64,000 bases of DNA from Acidobacteriota bacterium (GTDB lineage: Bacteria; Acidobacteriota; Blastocatellia; Pyrinomonadales; Pyrinomonadaceae). Positions 1 through 9,567 of this stretch are shown in pieces. The first letter of the stretch is position 1. Every line of letters starts with the position of its first letter. Location of the stretch: NCBI GenBank assembly GCA_019639195.1, contig JAHBSI010000003.1, forward strand, positions 372,001-436,000, given 5' to 3'. Position numbers and translations under genes: made by a program. The notes below the pieces were generated by a model. That model saw only the letters and a list, made by a program, of their open reading frames with translations, made no database searches and was not told the origin of the DNA.

Positions 1-1991
1 TCGGAAACATCTACGTTGATATTGCGACAAAGGTTGGAACGAGCCGTTACAGCGGTTCTTTGTCGTTCAATTTCAATGACGAGTCTCTGAACACAAGAAA
101 TGCATTTTCCCTAGATCGTTACCCTGAACAGACACGAAACATTTTCTTCTTCTTGAGCGGGCCTATCCGCCAGAAGAAGGCTGATTTTTCGATCTACTTT
201 CTGGATCGACGCAGCGAATCCGCGAGCAATCTTCTTGCGATAACCCCGCACGGCGAGATTCGAGATTCGATGAAGGTCGCGAGTTCCTTTACATCAGTGA
301 ATGTCGACATCAACCACAATTTAACCAAGGATGTGCCGGCGAAATATAGCTATAAATATTCGCAGGGTAACGCTAACGGCCTTGGTGTAGGCGGAATCAA
401 TCTGCCTCTGCGAGCGTTCGATACACGCAAACACACTCACGAATTCCGCCTTTCAACCTCGTTCGTCAAAGGTTCGCTTATGAATGAGTTCCGAACTGCC
501 TTGTCAGTTTCGGGCTCAGGTACTACCCCGAGAAGTTCGGGGCCGGCGATAACTGTCCTGGGTGCATTTTCGGACGGAGGAGCAGGCAACTTTGAAAGGT
601 CCCGCACCTTCGATTTTTTTGCACTGGACAATATGTCGACCAGCTATAAACAGGCCGCCCTGAAAGCTGGCATTGAGTTCTCGACGACTTTCCAAAGTCT
701 TCGATCGGCCGAGAATGTCAACGGAACATATATTTTCCGCACACTTGACGATTACACTCTCGCTTCTCCTTCATACTTCTCGCAGCGGCTGGGCGTAAGG
801 CAGGGCAGTGTTCGCCAAAACCGGATCGCTCTTTTCTTTCAGAGTGACCTGAGACTCAAGAAAAATGTGATCCTAAGCACAGGGCTTCGGTATGAGGCGC
901 AGACGTCGCTGTCCGACATCAACAATCTTTCGCCAAGGGTCGGCATCGCATGGACGCCTTCGAAGGATGGCCGTACGACGATCCGCGTCGGCGCAGGGAT
1001 CTACTATAACTGGTTCGATGCAGGCGATTATTTGAGAATTGTTAACCAGGGTGAAGACCAGTCGCCCGAACTTATCGTACTCGATCCGCCATACCCGTTC
1101 GACCCGAACGCCCCTTCGGCTGGCCGGCGATTGCCGCCAAGTTATTTTAAACAAGCGTGGAATCTCCATAATCCGGAAGTATTTCATTCATCGGTGCAAG
1201 TAACCCAAAAGCTATCGTCTTCCCATTCCCTTAGGTTCGAGTACATTTTTGAAAAAGGCACCCATTTGTTCCGCAGTCGCAATACAAATGCACCGCTAAA
1301 CGGCGTATTTCCGAACGAGAGTTTTGGCGTGATAACGACCGTTGAGTCATCCGGTTCTTCGGTTCGCAATGCAATTACGGCGGGATTCTACGGGCCAATC
1401 ACAAAAAAGGCTGACGTTGCGATCAATTATACTCTCTCAAAGACAACAGATGACTTTAACGGTATTTTTGGGTTGCCCACCGATAACTACAATCTAAAAC
1501 TGGATCGAGGGCCATCCAACCTGGATCGGCGCCACAGCGTAACCGTCTACTTGGGGTGGCAGCCATTCAAGGGATTTAAGATGAACGCGAATTATAGTGT
1601 CCTCTCACCGCTGCCATATACAGTTACTACGGGCGAGGACAACAATGGAGATGCGACCTTTAATGATCGTCCAATCGGGGTAAGCCGAAACGATCGGCGC
1701 GGCGCTTGGTTCGACCAGCTTGACCTTCGCGTTAGCTACACTATATCTTTCGGTCACCGAGGAAAGGACTCCAATAAGGCGTTCAAGGTTATAACGACTG
1801 CAGATGACGGGTTCGATATTGGGGATCCGTCAAAGAGGTTCTCAGTTCGCTTTTTTGGAAACGTGGAAAATGTGTTCAATCACACAAATCCTATCCGTTT
1901 TGTTGGAGTCCAAACCTCTCCTCTTTTCCTAATGCCAACATCCGCTGAAACCTCGCGAAGAATAACCATAGGAACACGCCTTACCTTTTAG
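1..1991 (+). CDS. TonB-dependent receptor, Oar-like (5' end outside window)
   Basis: This is an outer-membrane beta-barrel protein of the TonB-dependent receptor type, of which only the C-terminal ~660 residues are visible. The frame is open from base 3 with no stop before the first possible start codon, so the true start and the plug domain lie upstream. The visible part is rich in alternating aromatic/polar strands, contains a plausible barrel segment (LSPRVGIAWTPSKDGRTTIR) and ends in the terminal phenylalanine (TRLTF) needed for barrel assembly. Large receptors of this kind without an adjacent siderophore locus are common in Acidobacteriota and Myxococcota. The ligand cannot be told. No partner gene follows; the next gene is dapB after a 120-base gap. 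Confidence 0.85.
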   Translation, partial: GNIYVDIATKVGTSRYSGSLSFNFNDESLNTRNAFSLDRYPEQTRNIFFFLSGPIRQKKADFSIYFLDRRSESASNLLAITPHGEIRDSMKVASSFTSVNVDINHNLTKDVPAKYSYKYSQGNANGLGVGGINLPLRAFDTRKHTHEFRLSTSFVKGSLMNEFRTALSVSGSGTTPRSSGPAITVLGAFSDGGAGNFERSRTFDFFALDNMSTSYKQAALKAGIEFSTTFQSLRSAENVNGTYIFRTLDDYTLASPSYFSQRLGVRQGSVRQNRIALFFQSDLRLKKNVILSTGLRYEAQTSLSDINNLSPRVGIAWTPSKDGRTTIRVGAGIYYNWFDAGDYLRIVNQGEDQSPELIVLDPPYPFDPNAPSAGRRLPPSYFKQAWNLHNPEVFHSSVQVTQKLSSSHSLRFEYIFEKGTHLFRSRNTNAPLNGVFPNESFGVITTVESSGSSVRNAITAGFYGPITKKADVAINYTLSKTTDDFNGIFGLPTDNYNLKLDRGPSNLDRRHSVTVYLGWQPFKGFKMNANYSVLSPLPYTVTTGEDNNGDATFNDRPIGVSRNDRRGAWFDQLDLRVSYTISFGHRGKDSNKAFKVITTADDGFDIGDPSKRFSVRFFGNVENVFNHTNPIRFVGVQTSPLFLMPTSAETSRRITIGTRLTF

Positions 1992-2114
1992 CTCCAACTC
2001 CCGACAAATGTGTTCCCCGTGGACTTCGAATAGACTGGAAGAGTAGAGCATTTTTCTTCAGGAATGGCTCGGACCGCCTATGTGTTCTTTGTTTTTGTGT
2101 GGTGAAATGCTTCT

Positions 2115-2819
2115 ATGAAGATCGCACTTATCGGATATGGGGCAATGGGAAAGATCGTCGAACGGCTTGCCGTCGAGCGGGGGCACGAGATCTCGGCCGT
2201 TGTTGACGAGGCTTCGGCAGGTCTTTCGGCCGAAGAGATCGCTGAAAAGCTGGCCGGAAGCGACTCGGCGATAGACTTTACGGTCGCAAATGCCGTGCGG
2301 CGGAATGTCGAGGCTTGTATGCTCGCAAAAGTGCCCGTAGCGGTCGGCACAACCGGATGGAACGATCAACGCGTCGAGATCGAAGAGTTGGTCGCATCTC
2401 ACGGCGGCGGAATGGTCTTTGGGGCGAACTTTTCCATAGGTGTGAATCTTTTTTATCGCATCGCGGACTTCGCTGCGGAACTCTTTGCGAAATTCCCTGA
2501 GTATGAGGTGTTCATCGAGGAGCAGCACCATTCGCGAAAGAAAGATGCACCGAGCGGCACGGCCTTAAAGCTCAAGGAAATTGTTGAGACTTCTCTGAAT
2601 AAAAAGAACGACGTTCCGGTCGCTTCAACCCGTGCGGGGAATATTCCGGGAACCCACCGCGTCGGATTTGATGGCCCGGCAGATCAGATCCTGCTGGAAC
2701 ATACGGCCCGCTCACGCGAAGGCTTTGCGGCCGGGGCGATAACCGCAGCAGAATGGATCGCGGGAAAGTCGGGGACGTTTGAGTTTACGGATGTGATCGG
2801 CAAGGTGCTCGGCGACTAG
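2115..2819 (+). CDS. dapB: 4-hydroxy-tetrahydrodipicolinate reductase
   Basis: DapB makes tetrahydrodipicolinate from the DapA product with NAD(P)H, in the cytoplasmic lysine/diaminopimelate pathway. The 234-residue protein has the N-terminal nucleotide-binding glycine motif (GYGAMGK, residues 7-13). It also has the family signature EEQHHSRKKDAPSGTALKL around residues 136-154, which contains the catalytic HH and Lys. The length is slightly short but normal for bacterial DapB outside Proteobacteria. It heads a run of lysine genes (dapA directly downstream, then dapD and asd), all on the plus strand, suggesting a shared transcript. Confidence 0.95.
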   Translation: MKIALIGYGAMGKIVERLAVERGHEISAVVDEASAGLSAEEIAEKLAGSDSAIDFTVANAVRRNVEACMLAKVPVAVGTTGWNDQRVEIEELVASHGGGMVFGANFSIGVNLFYRIADFAAELFAKFPEYEVFIEEQHHSRKKDAPSGTALKLKEIVETSLNKKNDVPVASTRAGNIPGTHRVGFDGPADQILLEHTARSREGFAAGAITAAEWIAGKSGTFEFTDVIGKVLGD

Positions 2820-2884
2820 CAGTTTCTCATCAGACAACGTAGCGAATATAATCTAGCCACGAATTTACGGATCTCAGATCGAAT

Positions 2885-3790
2885 ATGACCTTGAAACTCG
2901 ACTGGCTTCGCGGATGTGCGACAGCCCTTGTAACACCTTTCAGACGTGATGGCTCGGTTGACGACGCCTGCTTCGCAAAGCTCGTCGAGCGGCAGGTAAA
3001 AGGCGGCGTGAAACTGCTCGTTCCGTGCGGCACGACCGGCGAGAGCGCCACGATGGACGAAGCAGAGCGGCTCCACGTAATTCGCATGACGGTCGAGGCC
3101 GCAAAACGTCTGAAGGCTCACGTGATCGCTGGCACGGGAAGCAACAATACGGCGGCGACGATCGAATTCACCCGCAAGGCACGCGAGGCCGGGGCAGATG
3201 CGGCCCTTGTCGTCGCCCCTTATTACAACAAGCCTACACAGGACGGGATGTACGCTCATTTCAGCGAGGTTGCGAAGAGCGTTCGTGAGATGCCGATAAT
3301 GCTTTACAATGTGCCTTCGCGAACCTCATCGAACATTTCGGCGGAAACGACGCTGCGGCTTGCTGAGGCTTACGACAACATCGTCGCGACCAAAGAAGCA
3401 TCCGGCAACTTTTCGCAGATAATGGAGATCATTCGCCGCCGACCGAAGAATTTCAAGGTATTTTCGGGCGACGACGCGACGACGGTACCGTTAATTTCAA
3501 TCGGCGTTGACGGTCTCGTTTCGGTCTGCTCGAACGAGATCCCAAAAGAGACATCGAAGATGGTCGAACACGCGCTCAACGGCTCGTTCCATTTCGCACG
3601 GAAAATTCACTACAAGATACTCCCGCTGATGGAGGCGAATTTTGTCGAAGCCTCGCCCGCTCCGTGTAAATTCGTGATGAAAGAACTCGGCCTGTGCGAA
3701 GAGAATCTGCGTCTGCCGCTTGTTCCGGTAACAAAAAATGCACGCGAAGCACTAAAAGAGGCTATGCGTTTGGCTGGTCTAAGCGAATAG
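2885..3790 (+). CDS. dapA: 4-hydroxy-tetrahydrodipicolinate synthase
   Basis: DapA condenses pyruvate with aspartate semialdehyde, the first step specific to lysine and diaminopimelate. The 301-residue TIM-barrel protein shows the substrate loop PCGTTGES (about residues 45-52), the catalytic tyrosine in MLYNVPSRT and the Schiff-base lysine in IVATKEASGN (about residues 163-172). Length and motifs are typical. It lies 65 bases after dapB and just upstream of a small lipoprotein gene, with dapD beyond. The protein is in the N-acetylneuraminate lyase superfamily, but the dap neighbours make the DapA assignment firm. Confidence 0.95.
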   Translation: MTLKLDWLRGCATALVTPFRRDGSVDDACFAKLVERQVKGGVKLLVPCGTTGESATMDEAERLHVIRMTVEAAKRLKAHVIAGTGSNNTAATIEFTRKAREAGADAALVVAPYYNKPTQDGMYAHFSEVAKSVREMPIMLYNVPSRTSSNISAETTLRLAEAYDNIVATKEASGNFSQIMEIIRRRPKNFKVFSGDDATTVPLISIGVDGLVSVCSNEIPKETSKMVEHALNGSFHFARKIHYKILPLMEANFVEASPAPCKFVMKELGLCEENLRLPLVPVTKNAREALKEAMRLAGLSE

Positions 3791-3803
3791 AAATGGAATC
3801 TGG

Positions 3804-4292
3804 ATGACGGCGACTAGGACAGGTCCTCTCATATTCTTAATCTTGTACTTATTTACCCTCGGCTGTGACTCGCCGCCGTGGTCAAGATTTGTCGTTGCGA
3901 ATACAACTGCCGGTGATATTACGGTTCGATTTTATACTCCTTATCCGAGTATGGCCTCACCGTACTTATATTCTGCGGAAGAATGGAATTCTCGGAAACA
4001 CTTTAGCGCCGGAACTCCGCCTGAAAGATTCAATAGGAATGAGGAGGAAGGTTGGATCGAGGTAGTGTTGTCACCCGGATCAGCGGTTGAAATCGACCGC
4101 GCAAGATATCCGGATGTTGAAAACGATCCAGAACGGACTTTCCTTATAGATCGACTGGAAACTCACGGCGGCGAAAACGATATTTCCTGGAATGGGAGAA
4201 AGACAATTTTTAACAGGTTTACCAAAGAAGACGACTGGATATGGTCGAGGGGATATGGGATGTCGCCAATTTTTGTTATATACATAAAGTGA
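3804..4292 (+). CDS. Putative lipoprotein of unknown function
   Basis: The 162-residue product starts with a hydrophobic leader and a lipobox-like end (FTLGC, cysteine near residue 21), so it is probably a lipid-anchored periplasmic or outer-membrane protein. The mature part is rich in aromatic and acidic residues (for example WNGRKTIFNRFTKEDDWIW) and I recognise no domain. It lies 13 bases behind dapA and interrupts the dap gene run. Its base composition is visibly more AT-rich than the flanking dap genes, which suggests a later insertion. It may be co-transcribed with dapA, but nothing links it to lysine synthesis. Confidence 0.6.
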   Translation: MTATRTGPLIFLILYLFTLGCDSPPWSRFVVANTTAGDITVRFYTPYPSMASPYLYSAEEWNSRKHFSAGTPPERFNRNEEEGWIEVVLSPGSAVEIDRARYPDVENDPERTFLIDRLETHGGENDISWNGRKTIFNRFTKEDDWIWSRGYGMSPIFVIYIK

Positions 4293-4380
4293 TCATAGAT
4301 ATCACCATATCCTTTTGACTTGCAGGTCGTGTAACGACCACTCAGCATCTAGCCAGCGGCGTCAACCGTAGGGCAAACCA

Positions 4381-5211
4381 ATGAATCTAAGAGAAAAGAT
4401 CGACAAATTATTCACGCAAACCGAATTCTACGACGGCGACCGCGAAGTTTACGAAGCTTTCAAAACCGCGCTGAGGCGTGGTGAGATCCGCTCGGCGGAG
4501 AAGGATGCGGAAGGGAAATGGCGTGCGAATTCCTGGGTTAAGCAGGGAATCCTGCTCGGTTTTCGGATGGGGAAAATGGTCGAACTCTCGAAGCCGACCG
4601 AGACGCTGCAGTTCTTTGATAAGGATACTTTTCCGCTTCGGCCGATGTCGCTTGAGGACGGTGTTCGCATCGTCCTTGGGGGGTCGGCGATCCGCGACGG
4701 CAGTTATGTTGCGCCGAGCGTCGTGGTTGTCCCGCCCGCATACATAAATGTCGGATCTTACGTTGACGAAGGCACGATGGTCGATTCGCATGCACTTGTC
4801 GGCTCCTGCGCACAGATCGGGAAGCGTGTGCATCTCTCGGCGGCGGCACAGATCGGCGGCGTTCTCGAACCTGTAAACGCCACGCCGGTGATCATTGAAG
4901 ACGACGTCCTCGTTGGCGGCAACACAGGCGTTTATGAGGGCACGATCGTCCGCGAACGAGCGGTATTGGCGAGCGGTGTGATCCTGACGCGTTCGACTCC
5001 CGTCTTTGACCTTCCGAATCAGCGTGTCATTAAGTCGGAGAACGGAGCTTCGCTTGAAATTCCCGCGGGTGCCGTTGTTGTGCAGGGCTCTCGTGCCGTC
5101 TCAAACGAATTTGGACGTGACAACGGCCTTTCCATTTACTGTCCGATCATCGTGAAATACCGCGATGACAAGACCGATGCCTCAACGCGGCTTGAAGATT
5201 ATCTGCGCTGA
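4381..5211 (+). CDS. dapD: Tetrahydrodipicolinate N-succinyltransferase
   Basis: DapD transfers succinyl from succinyl-CoA to tetrahydrodipicolinate and commits the cell to the succinylase branch of lysine synthesis. The 276-residue protein has the DapD N-terminal helical region and a left-handed beta-helix of hexapeptide repeats (about residues 100-230: repeated [IV]-G-x-x-x-x turns such as [26 protein letters not shown], given here only in part). The end segment with [15 protein letters not shown] is typical. It lies in the dap cluster, and the next gene starts almost at its stop codon. Confidence 0.93.
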   Translation: MNLREKIDKLFTQTEFYDGDREVYEAFKTALRRGEIRSAEKDAEGKWRANSWVKQGILLGFRMGKMVELSKPTETLQFFDKDTFPLRPMSLEDGVRIVLGGSAIRDGSYVAPSVVVVPPAYINVGSYVDEGTMVDSHALVGSCAQIGKRVHLSAAAQIGGVLEPVNATPVIIEDDVLVGGNTGVYEGTIVRERAVLASGVILTRSTPVFDLPNQRVIKSENGASLEIPAGAVVVQGSRAVSNEFGRDNGLSIYCPIIVKYRDDKTDASTRLEDYLR

Positions 5212-5218
5212 ATTTTTT

Positions 5219-6685
5219 ATGAAAGATGCCGTCCTCTCATCGAGCTTTGACCGCAAGGCGGCCGAGACGATGCACTTGAACGGGTTTGACCCCGACGTTG
5301 ATGCACCGATCGAACGGCAGGTCGCCGAGATCGCAGCGATTTCGCTCGCGAATATTGCCGGCGAGGCGATCGACCTTCGAGAAACGCTCTGGTCATCAAT
5401 CGACAACAAGACCTCAAAAGACCTCGATCAGATCGAATGGGCCGAAAGACTCGATAACGGGGATATTCGCGTGCTTGTCGGTATCGCAGATGTTGCCGCC
5501 TACGTTGCAAAGAATTCGCCGATCGATCGCTATGCGGAACAGAATACCGTAACCGTTTATACCGAAACTCGCATCTTCCCGATGCTGCCCGAAGAGCTTT
5601 CGACGGATATAACGTCTCTCGTCGAAGGCGAAGATCGGCTCGCAGTGGTCGCGGACATGATAGTCAAAGAGAATGGCGATGTGCCGGACAGCAAATTCTT
5701 CCGAGCGTTAGTGCGTAATCACGCAAAGCTCGACTACGAATCCGTCGGCGATTGGCTTGAGGGCCGCGGCGACGTTCCGCAGCGAATTGCGAGTGTCAAC
5801 GGACTTGAAGACCAGATAAGACTCCAGAACGAGGCCGCCGTCCGGCTCGGCAATTACCGCGCAAGAAAAGGCGCACTCGATTTCGAGTCGATCGAATCTT
5901 CGGCGGTCGTTGAGGACGGTGAAGTTCGTGAGATTCGCGCGATCAGGCCGAATGCGGCCCGCAAGCTCATCGAAAATTTCATGATCGCGACAAACGTCGA
6001 GATGGCGGAATTCCTCGAACGCAGCAATGTAACGTCATTGCGACGCGTAGTTGAGGCACCGGAGCGGTGGGACGGCATCGTGCGGATCGCGACGGAATAT
6101 GGCGAGCATCTGCCATCCGAACCAGACCTTCCTGCATTTTCGGCATTCCTGGCCCGACGAAAGGCCGCCGACCCCGAACGCTTTCCCGACCTCTCGCTCT
6201 CTCTGATCAAACTTATCGGTGCCGGTCATTACGTGGTCCAAAGGCCGGGTGAGGATGCCGGCGGCCATTTCGGCCTTGCCGTAAATGATTATGCACATTC
6301 GACCGCACCCAACCGACGTTTTACCGATATTGTCGTGCAAAGGATCGTAAAGGCCGTGATCACGGGCGAATCACAGCCGTACTCGCCTGAAGAGCTTGAC
6401 GCGATCGCCGAACACGCAAACCTGCAGGAAAAGGCGGCCCGAAAGGTTGAACGCCGCATGCGAAAGATAGTTGCCGCGGCTGTACTGCAGCATCATATTG
6501 GCCAGGAATACGATGCGATCGTGACCGGCGATACCAAGTCCGGTGTGTTTGCTCGGATACTTCGTCCGCCTGTCGATGGCCGCGTCGTTCGCGGTGAAGA
6601 ACGGCTCGATGTAGGCGATAAGGTCCGCGTAAGGCTGCTTTCGGCCAATCCGCACAACGGTTTCATAGATTTTGCCGCAGAATAG
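5219..6685 (+). CDS. RNB-domain (RNase II/R family) exoribonuclease
   Basis: This is a 3'-5' exoribonuclease of the RNase II/RNB family, about 488 residues, so shorter than RNase R (around 800). The catalytic RNB segment is clear: DADIxx-type strands appear as VLVGIADVAAYV (with the metal-binding acidic cluster), followed by VTVYTETRIFPMLPEELSTD and, further on, YAHSTAPNRRFTDIVVQR. A short S1-like tail (GVFARILRPPVDGRVV) ends the protein. It lacks the long N-terminal cold-shock domains of RNase R, as in compact RNB proteins of several phyla. I take the ATG at 5219, 8 bases after the dapD stop. An ATG at 5165 inside dapD is also possible. Confidence 0.85.
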   Translation: MKDAVLSSSFDRKAAETMHLNGFDPDVDAPIERQVAEIAAISLANIAGEAIDLRETLWSSIDNKTSKDLDQIEWAERLDNGDIRVLVGIADVAAYVAKNSPIDRYAEQNTVTVYTETRIFPMLPEELSTDITSLVEGEDRLAVVADMIVKENGDVPDSKFFRALVRNHAKLDYESVGDWLEGRGDVPQRIASVNGLEDQIRLQNEAAVRLGNYRARKGALDFESIESSAVVEDGEVREIRAIRPNAARKLIENFMIATNVEMAEFLERSNVTSLRRVVEAPERWDGIVRIATEYGEHLPSEPDLPAFSAFLARRKAADPERFPDLSLSLIKLIGAGHYVVQRPGEDAGGHFGLAVNDYAHSTAPNRRFTDIVVQRIVKAVITGESQPYSPEELDAIAEHANLQEKAARKVERRMRKIVAAAVLQHHIGQEYDAIVTGDTKSGVFARILRPPVDGRVVRGEERLDVGDKVRVRLLSANPHNGFIDFAAE

Positions 6686-6763
6686 CGATCTATTGCCCAA
6701 CTTGCTGCCTGCGCGACATGAGGTTCACGGCTGGGCTATACTATTTGTTTGCGAGGTTATTCA

Positions 6764-6979
6764 ATGACGGAACCGAGAGAGAGCGAAAAAGACGACGACA
6801 AGAAGCTGACCGTTACCGGCATTGGCCAAAAGGTGCTCGGCGAGATCGAGAAGCTCGCGGGCGTCGTGAATGCCGATCCGCTTGCCCAGGCGGAGGGCGA
6901 GTTTAATATCGAGGTCGGCGATATCCGCAACTCCCTCGAGGATGACCTCTCGCCAAAGGATGATGAAAGCAGCAGTTGA
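6764..6979 (+). CDS. Small CsbD-like stress peptide
   Basis: The 71-residue, highly charged peptide begins at an ATG with a GAGG-type ribosome site about 9 bases upstream. The central pattern (GQKVLGEIEKLAGVV...DPLAQAEGE...GDIR) resembles CsbD-family stress proteins, which have repeated K-x-x-G and AEG motifs. The ends are acidic and low in complexity. Family membership is a pattern match only. Its stop overlaps the start of the downstream aminotransferase gene, so the two are probably translationally coupled. Confidence 0.5.
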   Translation: MTEPRESEKDDDKKLTVTGIGQKVLGEIEKLAGVVNADPLAQAEGEFNIEVGDIRNSLEDDLSPKDDESSS

Positions 6980-8114
6980 AAAGATGACCTTCGAGTTGCC
7001 AACGCGAATGCGCGGCTTGAAACCGACGCTGATCAGGCAGTTCTTTGAAAGAGCATTGCCGGATTCGATCAATTTTGGCCTTGGTGAGCCCGATCTTCCT
7101 ACGCCGCAATTCATTCGCGATGAGGCGGCACGCGTTGCACGCGATGAGCAGAATGGTTATACATCGCATCCCGGCATCCCTGCCCTTCGAGACAAGATCG
7201 CAGAGCAGTATCCGCATCTAGGTTTGCCGCGAACCGGCGTGGTCGTCACTTGCGGGTCGCAGGAGGCGATGACGAATGCCGTTCTTTGCACGGCTGACCG
7301 TGGTGACGAAGTTCTGCTGCCTGATCCGAGCTTTCCGGCATATGACGCCTGCGTAAGGATAGCGGAGGCAACGCCGGTCTATTATCGAATGCCGCGGGAA
7401 AAGGAATTCGGCTTTGATATTGAAGCTTTTAAGGCAGCAATTACGCCTAAGACGAAGGTTGCGGTCGTCATATCACCGTCGAATCCGACGGGCAAGATCC
7501 TGAAGCCGGAGGATCTTAAGGCGATCGCAGAAGCTCTCAAGGATACAGGCATCTGGCTCATCAGCGACGAAATTTACAGTGATCTTTACTTCGGTGAACG
7601 GCCTCATTCCGCTTCGGAGTATTACGACAGAACGATCGTTGTCAGCGGACTTTCGAAGAGCCTGAGTATGACGGGCTGGCGTCTCGGTTGGGCCGCGTGT
7701 GCAGATGCCGAAATGATCAATGCAATCCAGGTTCTGCATGGATTTACGACGGTCTGTGCATCAACGATCACGCAAAAAGCCTCGCTGCTTGCCTGGACCG
7801 ATGAAGCCGAAGCGGCGAAGGCCGAAGCTCGCGCTGTTTACAAGAAACGCGGCGAATTTCTCGTTGATCTGTTCGATAAGGAGCTTGGAATGCGCGGGAC
7901 AACGCCGGAGGGCGCGTTCTACACGATGCTCGATGTTCGCGAGATCGGTGACGATCTAGAAGCGGCCGAGAAAAGTTTGCAGAATCGCGTGGTCACTGTC
8001 CCGGGACAGGCGTTTGGTGACGAAGCAAAAGGATTTTTGCGAATATCGTTCTGTAATACCGAAGAGCGTATGGCCGAGGGCGTTAGAAGGTTAAAGGAAG
8101 CATTTTCACGATGA
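6963..8114 (+). CDS. Class I/II PLP-dependent aminotransferase (candidate N-succinyl-DAP aminotransferase)
   Basis: This is a fold-type I aminotransferase of about 383 residues. The PLP lysine lies in SGLSKSLSMTGWRLGW (about residues 225-240). The ISPSNPTGK motif, the SDEIYSDL aspartate/tyrosine pair and the C-terminal LRISF arginine are all present. The family includes aspartate, aromatic and N-succinyl-DAP aminotransferases. The position between dapD and asd makes the DapC step (succinyl-amino-ketopimelate to succinyl-DAP) an attractive guess, but sequence alone does not fix the substrate. Starts at 6960, 6963 or 6984 are possible; I use 6963. Confidence 0.85.
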   Translation: MKAAVEKMTFELPTRMRGLKPTLIRQFFERALPDSINFGLGEPDLPTPQFIRDEAARVARDEQNGYTSHPGIPALRDKIAEQYPHLGLPRTGVVVTCGSQEAMTNAVLCTADRGDEVLLPDPSFPAYDACVRIAEATPVYYRMPREKEFGFDIEAFKAAITPKTKVAVVISPSNPTGKILKPEDLKAIAEALKDTGIWLISDEIYSDLYFGERPHSASEYYDRTIVVSGLSKSLSMTGWRLGWAACADAEMINAIQVLHGFTTVCASTITQKASLLAWTDEAEAAKAEARAVYKKRGEFLVDLFDKELGMRGTTPEGAFYTMLDVREIGDDLEAAEKSLQNRVVTVPGQAFGDEAKGFLRISFCNTEERMAEGVRRLKEAFSR

Positions 8115-8139
8115 TCCGCGTGAAGAGTTCGAGTCAAAA

Positions 8140-9177
8140 GTGAAAACATACAGAGTTGGAATTTTAGGTGCAACGGGCACCGTCGGGCAGAGGTTCGTGC
8201 AGCTGTTGGAAGACCATCCGCAGTTTGAGATAACGGCGCTTGCGGCGTCTGACCGCTCAGCCGGGAAACCTTACTCGGAGGCTTGTGCATGGAAACTGCC
8301 TGGCGAAATTCCGGCATCGGTGGCCGATATCGTGGTCACGCCGATCGAGCCGCCGCTTGATTGCGACATCGTGTTTTCGAGTTTGCCGTCATCGGTCGCA
8401 CGGGAAACAGAAGAAGCCTTCGCACGTGCCGGCTATCCGGTGATCAGCAATTCGTCCAGCTATCGAATGGACGAGGACATACCGCTCATCATTCCCGAGA
8501 TCAACGGTGACCACGTCGCACTTATCGAACGCCAACGCGAAAAACGCGGATTCTCAAAGGGCTTCATCGTTACGAATCCAAATTGCGCGGTAGTAAGCTT
8601 TGCGCCGCCTCTTGCGGCCTTGCATAGGAAGTTCGGTGTCGAAGCGTGTGTTGTCACGACGATGCAGGCGATCTCCGGTGCGGGCTATCCGGGGGTTGCG
8701 TCGCTTGATATCACGGATAACGTCTTTCCGTATATTGCGGGCGAGGAGCCAAAGGTCGAGACCGAATCGCAGAAGATACTGGGCCGTTTTAATGAAGGTT
8801 CAGTCGAGTTTGCGGATTTCCCTGTATCGGCACAGTGTTTTCGTGTGAACGTCGTCGATGGCCATATGGTTTCGGTACGCGTCGATCTTAAGGAACCGGC
8901 AACGCTCGAAGATGTTGTTGCGGCGATGCGTGAATTCCCGTCGCTCGATCTGCATTCATCGCCAAAGCAGTTCATAGCCGTTTCAGAAGAACCCACGCGG
9001 CCGCAGACGCGCCTGGATCGCGATGCTGGCAACGGAATGACCATCACGGTCGGCCGCGTCTTCCCAGATACGGTCTTTGATTATCGCTTTGTCGCCCTGA
9101 GCCACAATACCGTCCGCGGAGCTGCCGGCGGTGCCGTGTTGAACGCCGAACTGCTCGTTTCAAAGGGTATTATTTAA
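8140..9177 (+). CDS. asd: Aspartate-semialdehyde dehydrogenase
   Basis: Asd reduces aspartyl-phosphate to aspartate semialdehyde, the substrate of DapA. The 345-residue protein starts with the NADP-binding motif GATGTVGQRF and has the catalytic cysteine in NPNCAVVS (about residue 149), followed by the MQAISGAGYPG segment. The insert pattern and PNC context match the archaeal/fungal-type Asd rather than the E. coli type. The start is a GTG. It closes the lysine cluster and supplies both the lysine and threonine/methionine branches. Confidence 0.92.
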   Translation: MKTYRVGILGATGTVGQRFVQLLEDHPQFEITALAASDRSAGKPYSEACAWKLPGEIPASVADIVVTPIEPPLDCDIVFSSLPSSVARETEEAFARAGYPVISNSSSYRMDEDIPLIIPEINGDHVALIERQREKRGFSKGFIVTNPNCAVVSFAPPLAALHRKFGVEACVVTTMQAISGAGYPGVASLDITDNVFPYIAGEEPKVETESQKILGRFNEGSVEFADFPVSAQCFRVNVVDGHMVSVRVDLKEPATLEDVVAAMREFPSLDLHSSPKQFIAVSEEPTRPQTRLDRDAGNGMTITVGRVFPDTVFDYRFVALSHNTVRGAAGGAVLNAELLVSKGII

Positions 9178-9261
9178 CCTGGAGCGCGTGCGATAGATAT
9201 GATGAAGGGGACGAAGTAAATGTAAGATGTATAGACAAACGTATGACGAAGAGATAGAATT

Positions 9262-9567
9262 ATGATCATTGCAGGCTTCGATTGGGATGCCGCGAATGTT
9301 GAAAAGTGCCAGAAGCACGGCGTCCTTATCGAGGAGATAGAAGGACTCTTTGAGTCGCAGCCCGTGCTTCTATCTGATTCCGTTCATACCGGCACCGAGG
9401 ATCGCTTTATCGCCGTAGGCACGCCTGACAGCGGCAGGCACGTATTTGTTGCGTTCACATTTCGGGCAAGACGTCAGCGAATCTGGATAAGGCCGATCAG
9501 CGCACGATATATGCACGAGAAAGAGGTCAGAAGATATGAAAAAGCGGTTACCAAAGTTCAAGACTGA
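9262..9567 (+). CDS. brnT: BrnT family type II toxin
   Basis: BrnT toxins are small RelE-fold ribonucleases that inhibit translation. The 101-residue protein has the family opening (FDWDAANVEKCQKHGV, matching the usual WDxxKxxxNxxKHGV), the GLFESQPVL segment and the C-terminal RRQRIWIRPISARYMHEKEVRRYE with the basic and tyrosine residues of the active site. The next gene overlaps its end by 32 bases and encodes the matching antitoxin. The pair sits between two housekeeping genes (asd and purB) and has no obvious mobile flanks. Confidence 0.85.
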   Translation: MIIAGFDWDAANVEKCQKHGVLIEEIEGLFESQPVLLSDSVHTGTEDRFIAVGTPDSGRHVFVAFTFRARRQRIWIRPISARYMHEKEVRRYEKAVTKVQD

